From: JAAFHZ01 sp964247085
GTDB taxonomy: Bacteria; Cyanobacteriota; Cyanobacteriia; Cyanobacteriales; Chamaesiphonaceae
Direction of reading: 5' to 3'
DNA length: 64,000 nucleotides
Assembly (NCBI GenBank): GCA_964247085.1
Contig: CAXTSX010000005.1
Coordinates: 57,945-121,944 of the forward strand
Part shown: piece by piece, positions 35,901 to 45,783 of the stretch
Layout: each line of letters opens with the position of its first letter
How positions within the stretch are numbered: position 1 is the first letter of the stretch
Made by a program: the position numbers and the translations under genes
Notes under the pieces: generated by a model
Database searches by the model: none
Told to the model about the DNA's origin: nothing
The model's input: only the letters and a program-made list of their open reading frames with translations

Positions 35901-38900
35901 TAACCCGTCGCAGTAATTGTTTTTGGGTACGAGCATCACTCTGAGCATAAGCAGCTAGCCGCGTCAACGAATCGAAGATCGAAGCTTGTGCCATTCCGGT
36001 CTTGGTAGATTCATAGGGCAATTGAGCATCTGCATAGTGTAAAGCGGCAGAAAAATCTTCCCGCAAATAAGCTAAGAAATTTTTAAGGGTATATATGGCA
36101 GAAAGTGCTACGAAGTCGCTTTTCTTTTGCCATTCGGTAACTAAGACTAGTTCTTCTTGATCGCTACCTACTAGATTGTAGGGCGTGGCTGAATTTTCCT
36201 GCAAATTGATCACGGTTTGTCGATGCATCATAAACGACTCCCAGCTAGATTCGTCTTTGGATTGACGGATGACCTGCTCTAATTCTGGTAACTTATCCGT
36301 GATTTCCGCTAGAGAAACACCGGCATAAAACCGCATCAACATTGATAGGTAAGCACCAACACCTAAAAATGTCAGGTTGCCACTATCTAGAGCAGCAATC
36401 ACACTTTCATCAACCAGCGTAATATTAGAACGTAAGGGTTCCTTGAAAAGTTGCGAAAACCAAGGGACAGTTGCTTTTACCCTGGCCGTAATCGATACAT
36501 CAGTAAAGCGATCGACTAGTGATATAGCTAATTGTCCAAAACGATAACTCTGCTCTAGAGCACCTAAGCTAGCGAGAATCGCGCCGTAGCTACCATAAAA
36601 ATCAGCAGCCCCTGGACTGTTCCCCTGCTGGAGAGTCAATTTGATCCCCATAGTAGCCAAAATCACCATTAATTCTTGGCAATAATAGAAGGCCGGAATC
36701 ATCAGCAAATCCAAAATTTCTATTACTGCCAAATGCTCAGGGGAGGTAATCACTGGTAAAGCTAACAAACTAGCGTCTGATTTACCCCATAAAGCAATTT
36801 TAGTAGTGGCTAATGCTTGGATTAGAGTTAATTTATGAGGCTGAGCGGCCAACTTAATTCCAAATTCTTGCAGGATCGCGATACCACTATTGATCGACTG
36901 CTCATATTGCTTTTGGATAGTATGGAATTGAATAATTGTTTGGTAAACCTTCACCCGATCGAGCGGTTGCTGTGCCCGATCTAACACCACTTGAGCCCAA
37001 GTTGGGACTATCGTAAAATCACCATTAAGAAAGGCTGCCACCACCATGGTTTCGTGCAAGGCTAAGGCCATTGGATATTGCCGTCCCCACCCCTCATCAC
37101 CCAGCAATTCAGCACCAATTTGAGCATAACGAAAAGCTACCCCATAGGCGGTAGCCGCCTTTGCTTTCTGAGCTGCTCGGAGATTCAATTGAGCTAGCAC
37201 ATCTCGTTCGGCTGAATTTGTTAGCAAAACAACAGCAATATTAAAATGATTAACGATTTCAAACAACTGCTCAGACTGCTGAGGTTCTGGATTATGGGCT
37301 AGCAGCAACCGACCAATTCGTAAATGAGTAGTCTGTCTTTGATTATCCGAAATCAAGCAATAGGCGGCCTGCTGCACTCGATCGTGCAAAAATCGATAGG
37401 TCAAATTAAAATGCAGATCATCATTTTGCTGTGGAGAAGTTTCCACTGGCTCAAGCTGATACATCTGGCTATTCGGCAAAATCAAACCAGCTTGCAAAGC
37501 TGGCCACAGGGCCATGGATGTGGCGATCGAAGACTGTGCAGAAATAATTGCTAAAGAATCTAGCCCAAATTGATTCCCGATACAAGCTGCTAACATCAGC
37601 AGCTGTTGAGTATCACTCGGTAACTTCTGCAGCTGTGCCGTCATGAATTCTATAATATTATCGCTCCAGGCTAAAGACTGTAAACGTGACAGGTCACATT
37701 CCCAATAACCTTTCTTCTTAACAACAATTTCTCCATCCGCATGTAATGTCTTCAGAAATTGAGTAATAAAAAAAGGATTACCATGAGTTCTGCGATCGAT
37801 CAACTCTGTCAATGGTCTAGCCCTAGTGGTAGAGCAATGTAAGGTATCAGCAACCAATTGATCGATATCTTCCCAACCAAGAGGACGAATAGTAATGGTA
37901 TTAATAGTGACAGTACTCTGTTGCCATTGATCGACAGCTAACAACAATGGATGGGTGGAGGATACCTCATTATCTCGATAAGCTCCCAACACCAACAGAT
38001 ACTTATTATTCTCTAGTAACAACTCTAGCAACTGCAAAGAAGCCTCATTAACCCACTGTAAATCATCCAAGAAAATTATCAAGGGATGCTCAGCAGTACT
38101 GAAAACCGCCATGAATTTTTGGAACACCCCATAAAAACGCTGCTCTGCAGCTTTTCCCGACAAATTAGCTACTGGTAGCTGAGAGCCAATGATTTGATCT
38201 AGTTCAGGGATCACATCGATTAAAATTTGGCCATTTTCTGCTACGGCAGCTAAAATCCGGCTTTTCCAAATAGCTATTTGCTTATCACTTTCATTCCTTA
38301 ATTGTTTCATCAGATCGCGTAAAGCTTGGATAATAGCTGAGAGGGGAATATCACGATTAAACTGATCATATTTACCTTGGACAAAATAGCTCCGCTGACA
38401 AGTAATTGGTTTGTGTATTTCTTTAATGACAGCAGTTTTCCCAATTCCCGAAGTTCCGGCGACTAGCATCATTTCAGTCCGCCCTTCACTAACTCGGTGA
38501 AAAGCATCTAGCAAGGTTTGCACCTCCATTTCTCGACCATAGAGTTTCTCAGGGATGCTGAAACGATCGATCGAATCTCGCTCACCTAATAGAAATGCCG
38601 CGATAGTTCCGGTAGCCTGCCATTGGTCAAGACATTTTTCTAAATCGAACTGAAGTCCTCCAGCACTTTGGTAGCGATCTTCCGCATTTTTGGCCATTAG
38701 TTTGGCGACTATTTGCGCAACCATCACCGGAATAGCCGGATTCACTTGATTAGCAGGTATGGCCAGTTTTGCTAAATGACAATAAATGAGATCGATCGGA
38801 TCATCGGCTTTAAATGGCAATACCCTTGTAAGTAATTCATATAAAGTTACCCCTAAAGCATAAAAATCAGTACGGTAATCCATACCCCGATTCATGCGAC

Positions 38901-39483
38901 CGGTTTGTTCCGGTGATAAATAAGCCAGCGTCCCTGCTAACAATTTAGGATTGACGATCCCCTGAGTTTCATTCGACAACAGAGAGGCTACCCCAAAGTC
39001 AATCAGCTTCACCTGTTTGGTAACTGGATGAATCACAATATTGGCGGGCTTGATGTCTTTATGCACAATCTGTTGATATCCCAGCGCCTGTAGGGTACTG
39101 GCTAGTTGAATGGCAATTGCCAAAATATCAGGGATAGATAAATGCTGATTTTGGAGATATTTATCTAAAGACACACCGCCAAAATCTTCCATTACCAGGG
39201 CATAACCCCGCCCATATTCCACCAAACCATAAGAACGCACTACCCCAGATAAATTTAGATTTTTAGCGATCGCATACTGATGACGAAATTTCAATAGATC
39301 TTGGTTAGTTGGATACTCTGCCAATAACACTTTAATGACTACCAGCCGGGGTTCTTGACCCACCGCCCAGGCTTGCTGCCAAGCTCGATACACTACAATT
39401 TTATCATCTCGATGTAGTTCTGCGATCACTTCACAACTACTAGATGCACTAAAACTATTGAATCCGGACTTATTTGTAGTCAT
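32986..39483 (-). CDS. Giant Ser/Thr kinase-AAA-GAF-PAS-histidine kinase-receiver protein (HstK type), copy 1
   Basis: A 2,165-residue multidomain signalling protein. Ser/Thr kinase: about 16-285, with lysine in VVIKVLL (51), HKDIKPAN (141-148) and IDFGVAS (161-167). AAA ATPase: about 310-640, P-loop VAGTSGIGKTA (341-351), Walker B LIIFLDDLQW. A long helical TPR-like region reaches about 1340. GAF: about 1360-1510. Two PAS: about 1520-1760. HisKA: ATMSHELRTPMNAI, His near 1794. HATPase: N-box NLFTNAVKFTPNGG and GTGLGLMLV. Receiver: LILMDIQMPGMDG, Asp near 2094. All catalytic boxes look intact. The architecture is that of cyanobacterial HstK-like proteins. It lies 55 bp after copy 2 and 61 bp before the degenerate fragment. 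Confidence 0.95.
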   Translation of the reverse strand: MTTNKSGFNSFSASSSCEVIAELHRDDKIVVYRAWQQAWAVGQEPRLVVIKVLLAEYPTNQDLLKFRHQYAIAKNLNLSGVVRSYGLVEYGRGYALVMEDFGGVSLDKYLQNQHLSIPDILAIAIQLASTLQALGYQQIVHKDIKPANIVIHPVTKQVKLIDFGVASLLSNETQGIVNPKLLAGTLAYLSPEQTGRMNRGMDYRTDFYALGVTLYELLTRVLPFKADDPIDLIYCHLAKLAIPANQVNPAIPVMVAQIVAKLMAKNAEDRYQSAGGLQFDLEKCLDQWQATGTIAAFLLGERDSIDRFSIPEKLYGREMEVQTLLDAFHRVSEGRTEMMLVAGTSGIGKTAVIKEIHKPITCQRSYFVQGKYDQFNRDIPLSAIIQALRDLMKQLRNESDKQIAIWKSRILAAVAENGQILIDVIPELDQIIGSQLPVANLSGKAAEQRFYGVFQKFMAVFSTAEHPLIIFLDDLQWVNEASLQLLELLLENNKYLLVLGAYRDNEVSSTHPLLLAVDQWQQSTVTINTITIRPLGWEDIDQLVADTLHCSTTRARPLTELIDRRTHGNPFFITQFLKTLHADGEIVVKKKGYWECDLSRLQSLAWSDNIIEFMTAQLQKLPSDTQQLLMLAACIGNQFGLDSLAIISAQSSIATSMALWPALQAGLILPNSQMYQLEPVETSPQQNDDLHFNLTYRFLHDRVQQAAYCLISDNQRQTTHLRIGRLLLAHNPEPQQSEQLFEIVNHFNIAVVLLTNSAERDVLAQLNLRAAQKAKAATAYGVAFRYAQIGAELLGDEGWGRQYPMALALHETMVVAAFLNGDFTIVPTWAQVVLDRAQQPLDRVKVYQTIIQFHTIQKQYEQSINSGIAILQEFGIKLAAQPHKLTLIQALATTKIALWGKSDASLLALPVITSPEHLAVIEILDLLMIPAFYYCQELMVILATMGIKLTLQQGNSPGAADFYGSYGAILASLGALEQSYRFGQLAISLVDRFTDVSITARVKATVPWFSQLFKEPLRSNITLVDESVIAALDSGNLTFLGVGAYLSMLMRFYAGVSLAEITDKLPELEQVIRQSKDESSWESFMMHRQTVINLQENSATPYNLVGSDQEELVLVTEWQKKSDFVALSAIYTLKNFLAYLREDFSAALHYADAQLPYESTKTGMAQASIFDSLTRLAAYAQSDARTQKQLLRRVNHNQQLLWQRAQLMPGNFQHKYDLVAAEKCRVLADYTTAMELYDRSIAGAKANGYQQEEALANEVAAKFYLAWQKEKIATTYLKEAYYCYQRWGATAKTNDLEQRYAQFLTPILPAPSLPFNPLSTLSTITHSITNQIVDGKKLPAGDLGAAIQAAQLLSSIIEFPTLINQLCQILLKSSGAQICIPILLSNNKTSSQDGWQVYQIDTTTVADELIGVPLEEYHDLPLRLINQVRHSRQTIILSGRNVDSSLLADEYFQRYQPQSMMCLPLLYRDELQGIVYLENRHAADIFTSDRQIIVEFLAAQAVITLHNSQLYESVSQRSAAMEASLDGMAIIEKNGRLIYINRSYAQMYGYRVDELIGQHWSYLHDPDSMKEFENGACAIVAKSGQWRGEAIAIRKDGSTFYREVTLSLLANGQLISICRDITKQQSAESERQRIAAQLAASQQQCYNLIQSINGVVWEYDLKTDQFIFVSDRAESLFGYPLTDWLAKTNFWQSIVYPEDLDLVVSLYNGAIANRCNCEFEYRLVAADGQVLWVYDVSTLIFDDDGQAISSNGLLINISDIKQVEAALHDANERLELTNAELQRATRLKDEFLATMSHELRTPMNAILGMSEMLQEEILGPLNSRQLNSISTIEKSGEHLLSLINDILDVSKISAGKLGLNIEKTSLTQLCEASLLFVKQKAFEKQIQINIHLPANLESIWVDDRRMRQVLINLFTNAVKFTPNGGHVALTVSLQSPLVDKDGYNLCFAVTDTGIGIKHDDVAKLFQPFIQIDSSLNRQYEGTGLGLMLVKQIVELHGGRVSIESEVGKGSCFSLVIPQQHQVAEQESLLAVPPVISVDEMFSDSKIPLILLAEDNEMNIDTFASYLIGKGYRVIFAYNGQEAIEQAQKEHPDLILMDIQMPGMDGLEAIQRIRQQSTLANIPIIALTALAMPGDREKCLAAGADRYFAKPIKLQKLHQTIQKLLR

Positions 39484-39538
39484 AATTCACCAAGCAATCT
39501 TCTTCAAATTATCTAACATCCATCAACTTTTCACAACC

Positions 39539-42500
39539 CTAGTTTCGCTCCAACAACTCCCGAATCCTCAGGTCAAGCTGCTTCAATTTTACTGGCTTAG
39601 CTAAATAATCGTTAGCTCCAGCGGCCAAACAGCGCTCCTGATCGCCCTCCATCACCAGCGCAGTCAATGCAATAATCGGAATCTTAGCTAGTTGTACATT
39701 TTGACGAATCCAAGAAATTGCCTCTATTCCATCCATACCCGGCATTTGAATGTCCATCAAAATCAAGTCAGGCCGATCTGGATCAGCCGTCTTGCTAGAA
39801 CATTTTTCCAGAATAGAAATTGCCTCATAACCATTTTCAGCCAAAAGCAAATGATAGCCCTTCGCCGTCAAATAGCTAGAGAAAGTATGAATATTAGATT
39901 CATTATCTTCTGCTAACAAAATCACCGTCTGCGGAGTAACCGCCAGACCATCCTTACCCAGAGAAGATATTAAATTATGATCGGGAGCAACAACCAGACT
40001 ATCCTCTATAACCAGACAAGAATTTGGCAAACGCACGGTAAAACAACTTCCTTGACCGAGTTCGCTTTGTAAACTAACAGTACCACCATGCAGTTCTACT
40101 ATTTGCTTTACCAAAGTTAGTCCTAAACCGGTACCGTCTTGCTGACGATTTAAACTACTATCTAGTTGAACAAAGGGTTGAAAAAGCTGATGGTGATCGG
40201 TACTGGCAATCCCCATTCCCGTATCCGTGACTGCCAACTCTATCCAATTCTGCTCATTTAAAGCCCCCCCATGACGAGTGACACTGAGCAATACTTGACC
40301 ACCAGTAGGCGTAAACTTGACAGCATTACTGAGTAAGTTTATTAGTACCTGACGCATCCGCCTTTCATCAATCATCATCTGTCCAGCATCGATACACAAT
40401 TGGAGATCTAATTTAATTTGTTTATTAAAAGCTTGTTGCTTAACAAACACTAAACTAGATTCACACAGGTGCTCGACTGTAATAGTGGCCATGTCTAGCT
40501 CTACTTTACCAGCAGAAATTTTAGAAACATCCAGAATATCGTTAATAAGGGAGAGAAGATGTTGACCACTACGCTGAATAGTTTCGAGAGGTTTACGTTG
40601 GCGGTTATTCAGAGAGCCAAAAACCTCATCTTGCAGTACTTCAGACATGCCCAAAATAGCATTGAGCGGAGTCCGCAATTCGTGACTCATGGTGGCTAAG
40701 AACTCGTCTTTTAGTCGGGTTGCCCGTTGTAATTCTAAGTTGGTAGCAGAAAGACTTTGGTTAGTAAGATGCAAATCTATTTGTGCTTGCTTGCGATCGG
40801 TAATATCTAGAGCAATACCAACAGTGCCGGTAATTATTCCATCGCTATTTTTGATCGGTGTTTTAATTGTTTCGATCCAGCGTTCCTCTCCTTGGGGGTT
40901 TAACACTTTTTCTTCTACTACTTTGCGTTCACCAACTTTCATGACAAGAAAGTCATCATTTTGATACATTTTGGCTAGTTCAATCGGCCAAATATCGAGA
41001 TCATTTTTACCAACTAATTCGATGGGTCTGTACCCAGCCAGTTCTCCAAAAGATTGGTTAACCGCAATGAATCGGCTTTGTTTATCTTTAATCCATGCTA
41101 CATGTGGAATATTATTGAGTAATGCTTCTAGATAACTCTGCTGGAGTTTGACATCATCAATACCTTCTTGGGATCTTTGATAAAGTCTAGCATTTTCTAA
41201 GGCGATCGCTGCTTGGGTACACAGAAAAGAAATTACTGTAGTGCGATTTTCTGTGAAAATGTCGGCGGCCTGACGATGCTCTAAATATAAAACACCCATG
41301 ATTTTTCCCTGTTTTAGGATCGGTAAGCCAAAAACGCTGGGGGGTTGATGTTTTAGCAAATATTGATCGCTAATCATCAGTGGTTTACGGGCATCAAGAA
41401 TGGTTGATTGTTGATGATTTTTTATCCAGTAAATCAAATTCACTGGATAATCCTGACTATTAGCCAAGGGCTGAGAAAGTGCCGGATCGATCGAACAAGA
41501 CGAATGAACAGTCGCGATCGATCTAATCTGCCACTGGTCATGATTATTGGGCAATGCCAGCAAACAAGTTTCAGCGCCAGAGTTCTTGAGAATAATTTGA
41601 CTGAGTTGATAAATAAGTTCCTCCAGATCGATCGTACTAGACAAAGCTTGAGCCGATTGAATTACCGAGACCAAATCAAACGCATGTGCCTCTTGGTTAC
41701 TATTGCTCTTACTGGCCAATGGCTGAGTAAAAGTAGCCAAAGTAGACAGAAAATTAAAAGATGGTTGTTGAGATGGCAAAATAGGAGCAATCAGTTGCAG
41801 GTAGCATTGTTCTAAATTATCAGTTTTGGCAGTAGCTCCCCACTGGGCATAGCAGTAGTAAGCGGCTTGCATATAAGTAGCCGCAATTTTTTCTTTATGC
41901 CAACCCAGGTAAAATTTAGCAGCTAGTTCGTTAGCCAGAGCCTCTTCTGGCAAATACCCGTTGGTTTTGGCACCAGCGATCGCCTCTTCGTAGCGATCAG
42001 CCGCCAGCGCTCGTTGACCTAAAACCCTACTTTTTTCTGCTTCAACTAGCTGCCATTTATGTAAATAGTTCATTGGAGCCGCCGCCGCCCAATTGGCTAA
42101 CTTACGCTGATTTTCTTGTACTTGCACCAGCCAATCTTCATTCGGGCTAGCAAGTTCCCACCCAACATCTACCGGAATATTAGCTAGGACAATTAATGAA
42201 TCATAAAAATAGAATCCGGCTTTGCAAATCGTCCCAGTCGTACCCTGGATCGAATCTGCCACTTGGCTAATATCAATAGTGGCTCCAGCTAAATCGCCGA
42301 GCAAAAATCGAGAGAGGGCACGATGCAAATAGAATATTCGCTGGTGTAAATTGCTACCAGCTAGCATAGCTTGCTCAACTCGCTGCTCTTGCTGTAAAAG
42401 ACTGTCAGCATCTTGCCCCAACAAGGTAGCAGCTGTAAACCACACAATCTCACAATAACTAGCGTTATTAAGTCTACCTAGATCATGTAATTGTTGCTGG

Positions 42501-45500
42501 TAGAACTGGGCAAGATCGGCAATTTCTGCTAAAGACTGACCACACCAGAAGGTATGCAAACATAAAGCATAGCCACAATAGCCCACATGTTCTAACTTAC
42601 CTGTCTCTAAACCAGTCTGATAGCCCAGTTGAAACATGCTAACTGTTTCTTGCAAATGAGCATAACGATGGTGTAGAAATAGACCGACTGGCACTATGAT
42701 TTCAGGAATTTGGTTTTTGGTATCGGCCTCTAAGACAAACCGATAAGCTAACCGGCTAAATTCTATGGCTGCCTCCAGCTGATTACAGTCAATTAGTGCA
42801 CATCCATAAATAGCATAGCTAATAGCGGAGTCCGGACTATGACCATGCTGAATTGACAATTTAACCTGTAAGGCATTTAACAAAGAGAAAATTGGGGAAT
42901 CTACAATATGGCAAGCCGGTGCAATACTTGCCGCAATTTGGATGATCGCAATTTTCTCGGCATCGACCATAGTCGGCAAATCAAAAATATCAGCAATAGT
43001 AAAATCTGGTTGATCGATCAAAGAGTTTACTTCCTGAATCGCTTGCTGGATATCCTCAGCGGTTGGAGTTTCATGCAAATAAACTCCCAACTTTTGGAGA
43101 ATGGATTGTCCGATCGAAATCGCGGCCACAAACTGCTGCTGAAAAGTTAAAGCCTGAATTTTGATCAGGTAAACACCAATTTGATCGATCACCGTCCGAG
43201 TTTGCTGAATCGTTGCTGCAATGTAGTGATCCATGCGAACGAATTCACTACCCAGAAAAGCAACTTCGGCACCCAATTGATACAGTGTTAGGCTTAGATT
43301 GTATTGACGTTGCCAAGATTCATTACCCAGCAAGTCTAGAGCAATTTCTACGTATACTTTAGCAACTTGCTCCGCATTAGACCTTTTCGCTCTTTGGGCA
43401 GCAACTAAGTTAAGTGCCCCCAATTGATCGCGGGTGGCTTGGTCATCAATCTGGGAAACACCATAATTCAAATGATTTACCAGTACAAAAATATGTTCTT
43501 CGATCGCCGTAACCGGAATTTTCTGCAGCAATAATTGGCCAATGCGATAATGCACAAGTGACCTTTCTGCTGCCGGAATCATCGAATAAGCCGCCTGTTG
43601 CACTCGATCGTGCAGAAACCGATAAATCTGCTCAGGCGATTGAGCAACCAACTGCGCAGCAATCTTCTCTGACCAAAACTGATGCATTTGACCAGACGGT
43701 AGAATCAAACCCGCCTCTAAAACTGGCCACAGAGTCGTAGCTGTCAGCGCCGGGGACTGTTCCAAGACAATGGATAAGGTCTCCAGATTAAATTGATTTC
43801 CCATACAAGCGGCTAACTTCAGCACCTGCTGGGTGGCTGCAGGCAATTTTTGTAACTGCTGTACCATCAATTCCAATACATTAGCGGTCAGGGATAAGGA
43901 TTCTAACCGTCCCATATCACATTCCCAATAACCAGCAGGGTTAAAGACAATCTCACCATCTTCGTACAAAGCTTTGAGATACTGGGTCGTGAAAAATGGA
44001 TTACCAGCGGTTTTGAGCACAATAATTTCAGTCAGGGGCATCGCTCGATCGATCGGACAATGCAAGGTATCGGCTACCAAGCGATTAATATCTACAAAAT
44101 CGAGGGAAGTGAGGGTGATGGTCTGAACAATTTTGCGGGACTGCCGTAACTTAGTCACCATCAATAACAGTGGGTGTGAAGCTGACACTTCATTGTCTCG
44201 ATAAGCTCCCAATAACAATAAACAGCCTTTGCTAGCCATTAATAATTCGATCGACTGGAACGAAGCCGCATCTGCCCACTGCAAGTCATCTAAAAAAATC
44301 GTTAATGGCCGCGCTGTAGTCGCAAAAACTTCAATAAATTTCTGAGCTAACCAACTAAAACGATTTTGACCCAAGATACCTGATAATTCCGGTGCCAACG
44401 ACTGAACACCAATTATTTTCTCAAGATCAGGAATAACCTCAATCAAAACCTGACCATTTTCCCCCACAGCTGCCAAAATTCGGCTTTTCCATAAAGCTAA
44501 TTGGGTATCACTTTCACCCAAAATTTGTCCGATTAAATCCTGAAAAGCTTGCATGAAACCCGAAAGCGGAATATTTCGGTTAAGCTGATCAAACTTTCCC
44601 TTAATAAAATACCCCTGCTGCCGGGTAATTGGTTTATGAACTTCATTGATGACAGCAGTTTTACCAATCCCCGAAAATCCGGCCACTAACACCAACTCAG
44701 TCCGGTCCGCCGGCGTAGCGGGAGATGCTACGCGAGCGAAAGCATCTAATAAGGTTTTCACCGCAGCCGCTCTCCCATAAAGTTTTTCGGGAATGATGAA
44801 GCGATCGACTAAATCCCGTCCTCCTAAATCAAACTCCGTAATTTCCCCAGTAGTTAACCATTGACTTAAACACTGTTCTAAATCGTGCTTTAGCCCCAGA
44901 GCACTTTGATAGCGATCTTCGGCATTTTTAGCCATCAATTTAGTAACTATCTGCGCCACCGCCACCGGAATATCTGGATTGACTAGTTGAGCGGATACCG
45001 CACTATGAGCCAAATGACAATAGACTAATTCCAATGGATCATCTGCCTCAAAGGGTAATTGGCCAGTTAAGAGTTCGTATAAAGTAACTCCTAAAGCATA
45101 AAAATCAGAGCGATAGTCAATGACCCGATTCATCCGTCCAGTTTGTTCTGGTGATAGATAAGCCAGCGTTCCTTCTAATAGACTAGGTGGGAGTAGATCT
45201 TGGTTAGCACGCGATAATATAGAAGCAATACTAAAATCAATTAATTTGATCTGCTGAGTCGTAGGATGAATCAGAATATTAGCCGGTTTAATATCCTTAT
45301 GCACAATTCGTTCTTGCCCCAAGTCATAGAGAATATCGGCAATCTGAATAGCGATCTTTAAAACATCGGTAAGAGCCAAGCAATGGTTTTGATGATACTG
45401 TGATAACGAAATACCGCCAAAATCTTCCATCACCAGAGCATAGCTTTGACCATATTCTTCCAAACCATAAGTCCGAACAATTCCTGGTAATTCAAGATTT

Positions 45501-45712
45501 TTGGTAATTGTATACTGATGTCGAAACTTCAGCAGTTCTTGGTAAGTAGGATAGTTCGAGGACAATAGCTTGATAACAACTGGGCGAGGTGCCGTGACAA
45601 ACTCTCCATCTGTTTGAATAGCACGAAACACAACGGTTTTAGAATCTTGATAGAGCTGCTCAATATAACGATAACCAGAGAGGTTGAATTCAAAATTCGT
45701 AGTGATATTCAT
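39539..45712 (-). CDS. Giant Ser/Thr kinase-AAA-GAF-PAS-histidine kinase-receiver protein (HstK type), copy 2
   Basis: A 2,057-residue paralogue of the flanking genes. The Ser/Thr kinase (about 10-285) has HKDIKPANILIHP but DFS in place of DFG (IDFSIAS). The AAA domain has P-loop VAGFSGIGKTA near 345. TPR-like region to about 1,340; GAF about 1384-1507; a single PAS (NNIPHVAWIKDKQSRFIAVN) about 1535-1650, one fewer than the other copies. HisKA ATMSHELRTPLNAI, His near 1676. HATPase NLLSNAVKFTPTGG and GTGLGLTLV. Receiver LILMDIQMPGMDG, Asp near 1984. Just before the P-loop it carries about five extra residues (ASPATPAD versus SEG) encoded by a palindromic repeat. Otherwise complete. Confidence 0.95.
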   Translation of the reverse strand: MNITTNFEFNLSGYRYIEQLYQDSKTVVFRAIQTDGEFVTAPRPVVIKLLSSNYPTYQELLKFRHQYTITKNLELPGIVRTYGLEEYGQSYALVMEDFGGISLSQYHQNHCLALTDVLKIAIQIADILYDLGQERIVHKDIKPANILIHPTTQQIKLIDFSIASILSRANQDLLPPSLLEGTLAYLSPEQTGRMNRVIDYRSDFYALGVTLYELLTGQLPFEADDPLELVYCHLAHSAVSAQLVNPDIPVAVAQIVTKLMAKNAEDRYQSALGLKHDLEQCLSQWLTTGEITEFDLGGRDLVDRFIIPEKLYGRAAAVKTLLDAFARVASPATPADRTELVLVAGFSGIGKTAVINEVHKPITRQQGYFIKGKFDQLNRNIPLSGFMQAFQDLIGQILGESDTQLALWKSRILAAVGENGQVLIEVIPDLEKIIGVQSLAPELSGILGQNRFSWLAQKFIEVFATTARPLTIFLDDLQWADAASFQSIELLMASKGCLLLLGAYRDNEVSASHPLLLMVTKLRQSRKIVQTITLTSLDFVDINRLVADTLHCPIDRAMPLTEIIVLKTAGNPFFTTQYLKALYEDGEIVFNPAGYWECDMGRLESLSLTANVLELMVQQLQKLPAATQQVLKLAACMGNQFNLETLSIVLEQSPALTATTLWPVLEAGLILPSGQMHQFWSEKIAAQLVAQSPEQIYRFLHDRVQQAAYSMIPAAERSLVHYRIGQLLLQKIPVTAIEEHIFVLVNHLNYGVSQIDDQATRDQLGALNLVAAQRAKRSNAEQVAKVYVEIALDLLGNESWQRQYNLSLTLYQLGAEVAFLGSEFVRMDHYIAATIQQTRTVIDQIGVYLIKIQALTFQQQFVAAISIGQSILQKLGVYLHETPTAEDIQQAIQEVNSLIDQPDFTIADIFDLPTMVDAEKIAIIQIAASIAPACHIVDSPIFSLLNALQVKLSIQHGHSPDSAISYAIYGCALIDCNQLEAAIEFSRLAYRFVLEADTKNQIPEIIVPVGLFLHHRYAHLQETVSMFQLGYQTGLETGKLEHVGYCGYALCLHTFWCGQSLAEIADLAQFYQQQLHDLGRLNNASYCEIVWFTAATLLGQDADSLLQQEQRVEQAMLAGSNLHQRIFYLHRALSRFLLGDLAGATIDISQVADSIQGTTGTICKAGFYFYDSLIVLANIPVDVGWELASPNEDWLVQVQENQRKLANWAAAAPMNYLHKWQLVEAEKSRVLGQRALAADRYEEAIAGAKTNGYLPEEALANELAAKFYLGWHKEKIAATYMQAAYYCYAQWGATAKTDNLEQCYLQLIAPILPSQQPSFNFLSTLATFTQPLASKSNSNQEAHAFDLVSVIQSAQALSSTIDLEELIYQLSQIILKNSGAETCLLALPNNHDQWQIRSIATVHSSCSIDPALSQPLANSQDYPVNLIYWIKNHQQSTILDARKPLMISDQYLLKHQPPSVFGLPILKQGKIMGVLYLEHRQAADIFTENRTTVISFLCTQAAIALENARLYQRSQEGIDDVKLQQSYLEALLNNIPHVAWIKDKQSRFIAVNQSFGELAGYRPIELVGKNDLDIWPIELAKMYQNDDFLVMKVGERKVVEEKVLNPQGEERWIETIKTPIKNSDGIITGTVGIALDITDRKQAQIDLHLTNQSLSATNLELQRATRLKDEFLATMSHELRTPLNAILGMSEVLQDEVFGSLNNRQRKPLETIQRSGQHLLSLINDILDVSKISAGKVELDMATITVEHLCESSLVFVKQQAFNKQIKLDLQLCIDAGQMMIDERRMRQVLINLLSNAVKFTPTGGQVLLSVTRHGGALNEQNWIELAVTDTGMGIASTDHHQLFQPFVQLDSSLNRQQDGTGLGLTLVKQIVELHGGTVSLQSELGQGSCFTVRLPNSCLVIEDSLVVAPDHNLISSLGKDGLAVTPQTVILLAEDNESNIHTFSSYLTAKGYHLLLAENGYEAISILEKCSSKTADPDRPDLILMDIQMPGMDGIEAISWIRQNVQLAKIPIIALTALVMEGDQERCLAAGANDYLAKPVKLKQLDLRIRELLERN
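44713..44733. repeat. Palindromic repeat element inside a coding region
   Basis: GCGTAGC (44713-44719) and GCTACGC (44727-44733) are perfect 7-bp inverted arms around GGGAGAT. The element is GC-rich relative to its surroundings and encodes the residues ASPATPA region of giant kinase copy 2, where the two paralogues have a shorter linker. It resembles, from memory, the short dispersed cyanobacterial repeats containing GGAGATGCTACGCGA. No second copy was noticed in this window. Confidence 0.55.
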
Positions 45713-45783
45713 ACAATGTAGTATTCAATGGCCTAGCTAATGCTCATTTCTTGCTCGTTGAAATATTAGTGTAACATTCCCTA

